Positions 56,506 to 62,854 of a stretch of 64,000 nucleotides of DNA are shown piece by piece. The notes beneath the pieces are model-generated. The model ran no database searches, was not told where the DNA came from, and saw nothing but the letters and a program-made list of their open reading frames with translations. Position 1 is the stretch's first letter, and each line of letters opens with the position of its first letter. The translations under genes were made by a program, and so were the position numbers. This DNA is from Roseiarcus sp963842835 (GTDB lineage Bacteria; Pseudomonadota; Alphaproteobacteria; Rhizobiales; Beijerinckiaceae): positions 186,001 to 250,000 of the forward strand of contig CAWJIB010000005.1 of NCBI GenBank assembly GCA_963842835.1, given 5' to 3'.

Positions 56506-57327
56506 ATGTTCGACGCGCCGGCCGACCCAGCCCTGTTCGCTCGCGCGTGGCGCGACATTATCGAGAATCTGCGCTTTTTCTCAGCGCTGCCGACGCCGTC
56601 TTGGCGCGCCAAGATCGAGCCCGGCGCCGGGCTCGATCTGGCGCGGATCGCCTGGGCGACGCCGATCGCGGGCGCGCTGATCGGCGCCGTCGGCGCGCTG
56701 GCGTTCGGCCTGGCCGATCTCCTCGGCCTGCCGTTCTTCCTACGCGCGGCGTTCGCCGTGGCGGCGCTCGCCCTCGCCACCGGCGCGCTGCACGAGGACG
56801 GCCTGGCCGATGTCGCCGACGGATTCGGCGGCGGCCTTACGCACGAATCCAAGCTCGCGATCATGCGCGACAGCCGTATCGGCGCCTTCGGAACGGTGGC
56901 GCTGGTTCTCTCGCTGATCCTGCGCGTCGGCGCGCTCGCGGCGCTGGCGCGCAGCGGCTTCGGCGTCGCCGCGACGAGCCTGATCCTCGCCGGCGCCGCC
57001 TCGCGCGCCGGCGCGCTGGTTCCGCTGGCGCTGCTGCCCCCCGCCCGCGCCGAAGGCGCCGGCGCGAGCGCCGGCCGCCCCGAGACGAAAGATTTGATCG
57101 CGGCCGGCCTCGCCGTCGCCGGCGTCGCGTTTCTCGCCGGGCTCGTCGCGCTCGGCGTCATGCGCGCCTTGTTCGCCTGCGTCCTCGCCGCAGCGGCTTC
57201 CTGGGCGATGAGCGCGCTGGCGCGCCGCCAGATCGGCGGCCAAACTGGCGACGTCGCCGGCGCGGCGCAGCAGGTCGCCGAAATCGCCTGCCTCTGCGGT
57301 CTTCTCATCGGCGGTCGCGCGCCTTAA
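56506..57327 (+). CDS. cobS: Adenosylcobinamide-GDP ribazoletransferase
   Basis: This inner-membrane enzyme joins adenosylcobinamide-GDP and alpha-ribazole in the last stage of vitamin B12 assembly. The 273-residue protein has several hydrophobic segments. The conserved acidic segment is ALHEDGLADVADGFGGGL followed by AIMRDSRIGAFGTVAL, and the C-terminus has RRQIGGQTGDVAGAAQQ; all are signatures of CobS/CobV. AAGGA precedes the start. No other cob gene is in the window; DUF1289 follows after nine bases. Confidence 0.94.
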   Translation: MFDAPADPALFARAWRDIIENLRFFSALPTPSWRAKIEPGAGLDLARIAWATPIAGALIGAVGALAFGLADLLGLPFFLRAAFAVAALALATGALHEDGLADVADGFGGGLTHESKLAIMRDSRIGAFGTVALVLSLILRVGALAALARSGFGVAATSLILAGAASRAGALVPLALLPPARAEGAGASAGRPETKDLIAAGLAVAGVAFLAGLVALGVMRALFACVLAAAASWAMSALARRQIGGQTGDVAGAAQQVAEIACLCGLLIGGRAP

Positions 57328-57336
57328 ATCACGCGC

Positions 57337-57567
57337 ATGAATCTTTCCGATCTGCCGCCCCTCAGCCCCTGCGTGAAAATCTGCGTCGTCGATCCCGTTT
57401 CGGGCCTATGCATCGGCTGCGGCCGCACGGTCGCGGAGATCACGATGTGGGGCGAACTCGACGCCGGCAAGCAACGCGCCATCGTCGCGGGCCTCGAGCC
57501 GCGCCTGAAGGCGGCGCGCTCGCGCGCGGCGCGGGGCGGGCGCGTTCGCGCGCGCGAACGAGGCTGA
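57337..57567 (+). CDS. DUF1289 family small protein
   Basis: The 76-residue protein has the cysteine pattern SPCVKICVVDPVSGLCIGCGRTVAEI, which is characteristic of DUF1289 and suggests a metal-binding site. The C-terminal 20 residues are basic. It ends one base before the ATG of the aspartic protease gene, so it is almost certainly co-transcribed with cobS and the protease. Function unknown. Confidence 0.9.
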   Translation: MNLSDLPPLSPCVKICVVDPVSGLCIGCGRTVAEITMWGELDAGKQRAIVAGLEPRLKAARSRAARGGRVRARERG

Positions 57568-57568
57568 A

Positions 57569-58264
57569 ATGGTTGTCGTCATTCCCCTCGCGCTCCTCGC
57601 CGCGGCGCTGATCGCGCTTTGGGCCACGCCCGCCGGCGCGCCGCTCATCGGGCTCGATCACGCGAGTTTCGCGCGCGCGGCCTTCGGTCTCGCCTTTTTG
57701 GCGTGGCTGATGCTGGCCGGGGCGCGGCGGGCCGGGCCGGGCGCGCTCGCGCGCGTCCTCGGCGGCGCGACGATCTGGGCGGCGATCATCCTCGGCCTCA
57801 CCGGCGTCTACGCCTATCGCTTCGAGGCCTCCGAGATCGCCGATCGGGTCATGGCCGAACTTTTCTCCAATGAGCCGCAAATCGGCCAGAGCGGCGAGGT
57901 CATCGTCAACCGGCGCCTCGGCGGCGAATTCGTCATTCCCGCCAAGGTCAACGGCGCGCGCGTCGCCTTTTTGTTCGACACCGGCGCCTCGGTCGTGGTG
58001 CTGCGCGCGCAGGACGCCAAGCGCATCGGCGTCGACGCCGACGGGCTCGATTACGACATCAGCGTCGTCACCGCCAACGGCGCCGCGATGGCGGCGGAAA
58101 CGCGCCTCGGAGAGATCGCGATCGGCCCGATCGTCATGCGCAACGTGCCCGCGCTCGTCGCCCGGCCGGGCGCGCTCAGCGAGAGCCTGCTCGGCATGAG
58201 CTTCCTCGAGAGGCTGCAGAGCTACACGGTCGAGCGCGGACGGCTGATCCTGAAGGCCAAGTAA
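57569..58264 (+). CDS. Membrane-anchored clan AA aspartic protease (TIGR02281 type)
   Basis: The 231-residue protein has three hydrophobic segments in its first 90 residues, then a retropepsin-like domain with the catalytic motif VAFLFDTGASVVVL (Asp-Thr-Gly) and a C-terminal ESLLGMSFLERL hydrophobic-hydrophobic-Gly motif. Retropepsin-like proteins act as dimers, and the domain is probably periplasmic. It is the last gene after cobS and DUF1289 and converges on dusA. Confidence 0.9.
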   Translation: MVVVIPLALLAAALIALWATPAGAPLIGLDHASFARAAFGLAFLAWLMLAGARRAGPGALARVLGGATIWAAIILGLTGVYAYRFEASEIADRVMAELFSNEPQIGQSGEVIVNRRLGGEFVIPAKVNGARVAFLFDTGASVVVLRAQDAKRIGVDADGLDYDISVVTANGAAMAAETRLGEIAIGPIVMRNVPALVARPGALSESLLGMSFLERLQSYTVERGRLILKAK

Positions 58265-58289
58265 GCTCGAAAGGCGAAGCGAGCGGGGC

Positions 58290-59294
58290 TCAGACCGCCT
58301 CGGCGAGCGGCGCGCGCGCGATTTGCGCGACCGCTTCGCGCAGCACGGCGAGGCCCGCGCCTGGCCGCGTCGCCAGCGTCGCCAGCTTTTGCCGATAGGC
58401 GCGTGCGCCGGGCCGCCCCGCAAACAGGCCGAGCATGTGGCGCGTCATGTCGTGCAGGCGTGCGCCGCGCGCCAATTCGCGCGCGACATAGGGCAGATAG
58501 GCTTCAACCGCCTCGAAGGCGTCGCGCAAAGGCGCCGGCTCGCCGAAGATTTCGGGGTCGACGCCGAGCAGCATTTCCGGATTTTGATAGGCGGCGCGGC
58601 CGACCATCGCGCCGTCGACCCAGCGCAAATGGCCGCGGGCGGCTTCGAGATCGCCGATTCCGCCGTTAATCGCGATCGGCAGATCGGGATGCGCGGCCTT
58701 CAGCTCGTAAACGAGCCGATAGTCGAGCGGCGGCACGCTGCGGTTGTCCCGCGGGCTGAGGCCTTCGAGCCAGGCCTTGCGCGCGTGGACGACGATTCCC
58801 GCCGCGCCCGCCGCCGCGATCCTCTCGACCAGCGCGAACAGAGCCTCGCGCGGCTCCTGCTCGTCGACGCCGATGCGGCATTTGACGGTGACGGGGACCT
58901 TCGTCGCCGCCGCCATCGCCGCGACGCATTCGGCTACCAGCGCCGGCTCGCGCATCAGGCAGGCGCCGAAGCGGCCGTTCTGCACGCGGTCGGACGGGCA
59001 GCCGCAATTGAGGTTGATTTCGTCGTAGCCGAATTCGCCGCCGATGCGCGCGGCCTCGGCGAGCCGCTTCGGCTCGGCGCCGCCGAGCTGCAAGGCGATC
59101 GGATGCTCGAACGCGTCGAAGCCGATGAGCCGCTCGCGCGGGCCGAACACCACCGCGTCCGCCGTCACCATCTCGCTATAGAGCCGGGCGCGACGCGTCA
59201 GCAGCCGGTGGAAGACGCGGCAATGCCGGTCCGTCCAATCCATCATCGGCGCGACGCTGAAGCGCCAGCTCGTCATTTCGTTTGCGCCCGTCAT
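58290..59294 (-). CDS. dusA: tRNA-dihydrouridine(20/20a) synthase
   Basis: DusA reduces uridine 20/20a in the tRNA D-loop with FMN and NADPH. The 334-residue protein shows FSVAPMMDWTDRHCRVFHR at the N-terminus, INLNCGCPSDRVQNGRFGACLM with the catalytic cysteine, VTVKCRIGVDE, VVHARKAWLEGLSP and INGGIGD. These DusA-specific motifs make the subfamily call firm. The start could also be ATG 59276 (MTSWRF). The region just upstream is a disrupted islet. Confidence 0.95.
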   Translation of the reverse strand: MTGANEMTSWRFSVAPMMDWTDRHCRVFHRLLTRRARLYSEMVTADAVVFGPRERLIGFDAFEHPIALQLGGAEPKRLAEAARIGGEFGYDEINLNCGCPSDRVQNGRFGACLMREPALVAECVAAMAAATKVPVTVKCRIGVDEQEPREALFALVERIAAAGAAGIVVHARKAWLEGLSPRDNRSVPPLDYRLVYELKAAHPDLPIAINGGIGDLEAARGHLRWVDGAMVGRAAYQNPEMLLGVDPEIFGEPAPLRDAFEAVEAYLPYVARELARGARLHDMTRHMLGLFAGRPGARAYRQKLATLATRPGAGLAVLREAVAQIARAPLAEAV

Positions 59295-59652
59295 GGCGGG
59301 ATTCGGCTCGATCTCGGGACCGGCGCGCCGCAGGGCCGCCTTGCGGCCCCCACATAAGCCCAGAGCGTCCGGCGTTCAACGCCCTTGGGACTCAGCCCTC
59401 CAGCCGCCGTTCGACGAAGCCCTCGCATTCGCGCCGCGCTTCGATGGCCGCAGGCGGAAGCATGACGCCGCCGAGATCATGGCGAAGATCGTCGCCGAGC
59501 GGCTTGTGGAGCACCTGGAGCGATCAGGCTTCATCGTCATGAAGAAACCGCCGATCGGCGCGAGTGCGGCGCCCTATCGTGGCGAGGTTCCATCGTGGGG
59601 CCCGCCCGACCCCCATCAAAAAGCCGCGATCCGGGCTGAGACTTTTAAATAA
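59293..59652 (+). CDS. Small protein, copy 1 of a duplicated family (RFDGRRRKHD type)
   Basis: The frame is open from ATG 59293 to TAA, but only residues from about 40 on look like a conserved product: PPFDEALAFAPRFDGRRRKH, then EIMAKIVAERLVEHLERSGFIVMKKPPIG. A second copy of this segment lies 1.08 kb downstream at 60481-60666. The N-terminal part runs through the 32-base repeat and a stretch resembling the gmk 3' end, and no ribosome-binding site is visible. I recall similar short proteins in Hyphomicrobiales but know no function. The start is uncertain. Confidence 0.45.
   Translation: MAGFGSISGPARRRAALRPPHKPRASGVQRPWDSALQPPFDEALAFAPRFDGRRRKHDAAEIMAKIVAERLVEHLERSGFIVMKKPPIGASAAPYRGEVPSWGPPDPHQKAAIRAETFK
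59353..59384. repeat. 32-base direct repeat, left copy
   Basis: Identical over 32 bases to 61135-61166, beginning CATAAGCCCAGAGCGTCCGG. It contains the palindrome GGCGTTCAACGCC at its 3' end. Weaker similarity continues for another 40 bases into what resembles the gmk C-terminal codons. It could be an attachment-site remnant, a duplicated flank or a REP-like element. Confidence 0.8.
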
Positions 59653-59848
59653 AGGCAAACCGCCGGAGCATGGGCCTGAAAAAGGCGGCCATCTGGGGAT
59701 GTCGAGTATAGGCCAATCTCTAGGCTAACAACCAAGCAGAGCGCCAATGCTGATGAGAAGATAGCGGCCCCAGAACCGTTGCACATTTCGATCTGAAATC
59801 TAACTGGGGAATGTCGGATTTAAACCGCGAATCAAGGAGCCGGCGATT
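59653..59848. other. 196-base gap before the AT-rich gene
   Basis: GC content falls along this stretch toward the AT-rich gene. It contains AAGGAG at 59834-59839 as that gene's ribosome-binding site, with no other frame or hairpin that I can support. The composition change marks the left edge of foreign DNA. Confidence 0.35.
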
Positions 59849-60319
59849 ATGACCCAGGTGGATGATGGGTTAGTGGTACCGGAGGACCAAGGGTGTTTCA
59901 CCTTGACGATTGGCGGCCTCACTTATAATTTAACTTTATACTATGTTGAAGCAATTGCCACCACAAATACCTTTGAATGCACTCCAGCTTTATCTGGCAT
60001 CCCCGAAGGCAATTCAGATGGCGTCCCTCAAGGCGAGTGGTCTGGCAATGCTCTTACTAATACAATAACATTATCATACTCTGATTCGTCGTCTATTTTG
60101 TTTAGCACAGACCTAGTCGTCCTTGAAAATATTGATATCCCAGCATTTAGCAGCCCGTTTGATGGTTTAGGCAGTTGTTCCGGTATTGCCACCTGTGATT
60201 CGCCTCAGATGAGCGGAACTTGGGAATACCTGCCCGTGCCCGCCGGAAATAATGGCGGGGATGATGATGGGTCTGATGGCGGGGATGATGATGGGTCCGT
60301 CAGCGTTATTTATGGCTGA
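59849..60319 (+). CDS. AT-rich orphan gene, 156-residue acidic protein
   Basis: ATG 59849 follows AAGGAG at 10 bases. Two 60-base lines counted by hand are 35 and 42 percent GC, against well over 60 percent in the surroundings, and the codons (TTA, AAT, ACA, ATA) differ from every neighbour. The protein is rich in Thr, Ser, Asn, Gly and Asp with alternating hydrophobic residues (FTLTIGGLTYNLTLYYV), suggesting a beta-sandwich. It has four cysteines and a C-terminal GGDDDGSDGGDDDGS tail from a 24-base repeat (60254-60297). There is no signal peptide. It ends in the transposase remnant, so its true C-terminus may be lost. I do not recognise it. Confidence 0.65.
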   Translation: MTQVDDGLVVPEDQGCFTLTIGGLTYNLTLYYVEAIATTNTFECTPALSGIPEGNSDGVPQGEWSGNALTNTITLSYSDSSSILFSTDLVVLENIDIPAFSSPFDGLGSCSGIATCDSPQMSGTWEYLPVPAGNNGGDDDGSDGGDDDGSVSVIYG

Positions 60320-60490
60320 CGACCTCGCGCCGATCTTGATCAGCTTTTCTTTGAGGGTTGTCAGCGACCAGTCCTTGATCGGCTCGGGCGTCGCCAACGT
60401 GCGCAGGAAATTGCCGAGATTGTAGGCGAGGGCATGAAGCTGAAGGCGAACGGCGTTGGCGGCGAACGAACGGCACGATAGCCGCGCCCG
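60312..60490 (-). pseudogene. IS1380-family transposase remnant
   Basis: On the minus strand the translation contains RLSCRSFAANAVRLQLHALA, YNLGNFLRTLATPEPIKDWS and LTTLKEKLIKIGA, the C-terminal region of IS1380-type transposases. A one-base deletion follows KIGA; the next frame reads VVSH, as expected for the family, and then stops. Only about 60 codons remain, with no DDE core and no terminal inverted repeat in sight. The right end of the AT-rich gene joins this fragment directly. Confidence 0.8.
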
Positions 60491-60666
60491 ATGACCTCGC
60501 CGCCGCGTTCGCGCCACGCTTCGATGGCGGAAGGCGGAAGCATGACTCCGCGCAGATGATGGCGCGGATCGTCGTCAAGCGCCTTGTTGAGCATCTGGCG
60601 CGATCGGGCTTTGTCGTCATGATGCGCCCGCCGATCGGCGGCTCTGCGCCGATGGGGCGATTTTGA
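60481..60666 (+). pseudogene. Small protein, copy 2 of the RFDGRRRKHD-type family
   Basis: The translation DDLAAAFAPRFDGGRRKHDS, MMARIVVKRLVEHLARSGFV and VMMRPPIGGSAPMGRF, ending in TGA, parallels copy 1 (59424-59575) at roughly 80 percent of bases over 145 bases. No start codon lies in frame near its 5' edge, where the DNA becomes IS1380 sequence, so the 5' end seems to have been removed by insertion or recombination. Confidence 0.6.
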
Positions 60667-60687
60667 CGGAACAGCCCGAAGCAAAGT

Positions 60688-60712
60688 GGCCGCCGGAACC
60701 TGCCCGGCGGCC
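60688..60712 (-). terminator. Hairpin after the truncated minus-strand gene
   Basis: GGCCGCCGG (60688-60696) and CCGGCGGCC (60704-60712) form a perfect nine-base stem with a seven-base loop. On the minus strand it lies 29 bases after the stop at 60741 and is followed by ACTTTGCTT, a poor T-tract. Confidence 0.45.
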
Positions 60713-60740
60713 GTATCGCTTGTGTTGAGCGGTGTTCTTG

Positions 60741-61004
60741 CTAGACAGGCCGCCAAATTTGATCTCGGTAAGAGCCTGGAACAACCAGGTGTTCAGCCTT
60801 CTTGACGGCGGCCCGATAGTCGGCGCTGGCTAACAGCTTGCCGACTCGCTCCTCGGCTTCGGCCATGCTGTTGGAATGCGAAATAAAGGCGACCTCCAAG
60901 GGATTCCCGCCAAAAGCAGTAGCGACGGTGATGTCGGCACCGGTCGCATTCTTTGCGGTGACCGCCAACTCTTTGGCAAGAAGCGGGGGAGACTGTTGGA
61001 GCGC
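60741..61004 (-). pseudogene. C-terminal fragment of an unidentified protein
   Basis: The frame has no good start. It opens out of a tandem repeat at 61007 and reads LAKELAVTAKNATGADITVA, TAFGGNPLEVAFISHSNSM and AEAEERVGKLLASADYRAAV, ending GSYRDQIWRPV. The pattern resembles the second half of a small ferredoxin-like (dimeric alpha/beta barrel) protein, but I cannot name it. A TTG at 60968 could give a 75-residue product. The ordered ending followed by a hairpin suggests a real gene that lost its 5' part. Confidence 0.5.
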
Positions 61005-61006
61005 CG

Positions 61007-61064
61007 AATGGCCCCCGCGCCTACGGCGCTTGCCAAATGGCCCCCGCGCCTACGGCGCTTGCCA
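61007..61064. repeat. Perfect 29-base tandem repeat, two copies
   Basis: 61007-61035 and 61036-61064 are identical (AATGGCCCCCGCGCCTACGG plus nine bases). Each contains the palindromic GGCGC/GCGCC elements around CTACG. The first copy abuts the truncated gene at 60741-61004, so it probably marks a recombination or deletion junction. Confidence 0.9.
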
Positions 61065-61134
61065 TGAGATGATCACCATTATTCTGAGACGGCAACGTGA
61101 AACGGATCGGCCAAAGCATGGATCGCCGCGCCCG

Positions 61135-61166
61135 CATAAGCCCAGAGCGTCCGGCGTTCAACGCCC
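61135..61166. repeat. 32-base direct repeat, right copy
   Basis: Identical to 59353-59384. It lies eight bases beyond the gmk stop codon, in the gmk 3' flank. The two copies enclose 1.75 kb of DNA that looks foreign or degraded, which is the geometry expected of a small integrated element or of a duplication with later insertions. Confidence 0.8.
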
Positions 61167-61173
61167 CGCCGGC

Positions 61174-61818
61174 TTAGCCCTTCAGCAGCCCCTCGACGAA
61201 GCCCTCGACGCCTTCGGCGACGCGCGCGCAGCGCGTCCGCTCGGCGGAAATGATCGCCACGACCTGGCCATAGGCGCGCTGCAGGTCGTCGTTGACCACG
61301 ACGTAATCGTATTGGCGCCAGCGCTCGATTTCGCGTTTGGCGTTTTCGAGCCTTTTGTCGATCGTCGCCGCCGAATCCTCGGCGCGCCGGTCGAGCCGCG
61401 CGCGCAGTTCCGCCATCGACGGCGGCAGGATGAAGATGCTGACGACGTCGCTCCCGAGCGCCTTGCGCACCTGCTGGGCGCCCTGCCAATCGATGTCGAA
61501 CAGCATGTCCCGCCCTTGCGCGAGCACCGCCTCGACCGGCCCGCGCGGCGTGCCATAGCAACTGCCGTGGACCTCGGCCGATTCCAGGAGGTCGCCCGCC
61601 GCCTTGGCCACGTCGAACTGATGCTGGCTGATGAAATGATAATGGATGCCGTCCGCCTCCGAGGAGCGGCGCGCGCGCGTGGTGACGGAGATCGACAGCG
61701 TCAGGTCGAGCGACTTGTCCTGCAACAGCATGCGCGTCAGCGTCGTCTTTCCGGCGCCCGAGGGCGAAGAGAGAATCAAAATCATGCCGCGTCGGCGCAT
61801 CGTCGGGACCTGGCTCAT
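61174..61818 (-). CDS. gmk: Guanylate kinase
   Basis: Gmk phosphorylates GMP/dGMP to the diphosphate. The 214-residue protein has the P-loop SSPSGAGKTT (17-26), SVTTRARRSSEADGIHYHF (GMP-binding), LLESAEVHGSCYGTPRGPV, DIDWQGAQQVR and the lid SAATIDKRLENAKREI. The start ATG overlaps the yicC stop (ATGA). The 3' end lies just before the 32-base repeat and appears intact (EGVEGFVEGLLKG). Confidence 0.96.
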   Translation of the reverse strand: MSQVPTMRRRGMILILSSPSGAGKTTLTRMLLQDKSLDLTLSISVTTRARRSSEADGIHYHFISQHQFDVAKAAGDLLESAEVHGSCYGTPRGPVEAVLAQGRDMLFDIDWQGAQQVRKALGSDVVSIFILPPSMAELRARLDRRAEDSAATIDKRLENAKREIERWRQYDYVVVNDDLQRAYGQVVAIISAERTRCARVAEGVEGFVEGLLKG

Positions 61819-62702
61819 TCGATGTTCTGCACTTGCTCCCGCAATTGCTCGATTTGCGCGCGCAGTTCAAGCCCCTGCGCGGTGAGCGAAACATCGTTGG
61901 CCTTGGCGCACAGCGTATTGGCCTCGCGGCCCAGTTCCTGCGCGAGAAAATCGAGCCGGCGGCCGACCGGCCCGCCTTCCCCCAGAAGCGCGCGCGCCGC
62001 GGAGACATGCGTCTTCAGGCGGTCGAGCTCCTCGCGAATGTCGGCCTTGGCGGCGAGCAGGATCGCCTCTTGATGCAGCCGGTTCTCGTCGAAGCCGCGC
62101 GAGGACTCCATCAGCGCAGCGACGGATTGGGCGAGGCGCGCGCGCACCGCCTCGGGTTTTCGCGCGGGATTGTCGTCGGCGGCCTGCGTAAGTTCGGCGA
62201 TGGCGTCGAGGCGCTCGCCGAGAATCGTCGCGAGCGCATCGCCCTCGGCGCGCCGCGCGACGTCGAGCGCCGCGATCGCGACATCGAGGCTCGACAGCGC
62301 GCCAGCGCAGGCGGCGGCGATCGAAGCCTCGTCGTCGGCGGCCTCGACGATCTCGACGATGCCGCGAACGCCGAGCACGCCGTCCATGGTCGGCGGCGCG
62401 AGGCCGGCGGCTTGGGCGGCCTCGCGCGCCGCGCTGACGATCGAGGCGAGCGCAGCCGCATCGACGCGCGCCTGCGAAGTCGCGCCTTCGCGCTGGGCGG
62501 CGATCGTCGCGAAACACGTGCCGCGCGCCAGCGCCTTGGTCAGCCGCGCACGCGCCTCGCCCTCGATACGGTCGAAGCCGGCGGGAACGCGCAGCCGCAG
62601 ATCGAGCCCCTTGGCGTTGACGCATTTGAGCTCAACCGTCCAGCGCCATGGGCCGTGGGCGCCGGCGGCGCGAGCGAAGCCGGTCATGCTGGTCAGGGTC
62701 AT
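61815..62702 (-). CDS. YicC-family endoribonuclease
   Basis: The 295-residue protein has the YicC N-terminal signature MTLTSMTGFARA and WTVELKCVNAKGLDLRLRVP. Its C-terminal DUF1732 signature is ADIREELDRLKTHVSAARAL, GRRLDFLAQELGREANTLCAKA and a closing QIEQLREQVQNIE. Some family members are stress-linked endoribonucleases (known for E. coli YicC). Overlap with gmk suggests one operon, the usual yicC-gmk arrangement. It is divergent from the Lon-like gene across 152 bases. Confidence 0.93.
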   Translation of the reverse strand: MTLTSMTGFARAAGAHGPWRWTVELKCVNAKGLDLRLRVPAGFDRIEGEARARLTKALARGTCFATIAAQREGATSQARVDAAALASIVSAAREAAQAAGLAPPTMDGVLGVRGIVEIVEAADDEASIAAACAGALSSLDVAIAALDVARRAEGDALATILGERLDAIAELTQAADDNPARKPEAVRARLAQSVAALMESSRGFDENRLHQEAILLAAKADIREELDRLKTHVSAARALLGEGGPVGRRLDFLAQELGREANTLCAKANDVSLTAQGLELRAQIEQLREQVQNIE

Positions 62703-62854
62703 GCCAATATTCCCTCGGCGCCGCGATTCGGCGCGCGAATGTCTTATACAGGAGCGCGAGCGGGAAAAGGGGACGCCGATTAACAGCGACCGCCTTGACG
62801 CCGGTCAAGGACGCGCCGACTGTTCGGCGAAAGGCTGCGCCAAACAAGGAGGGG

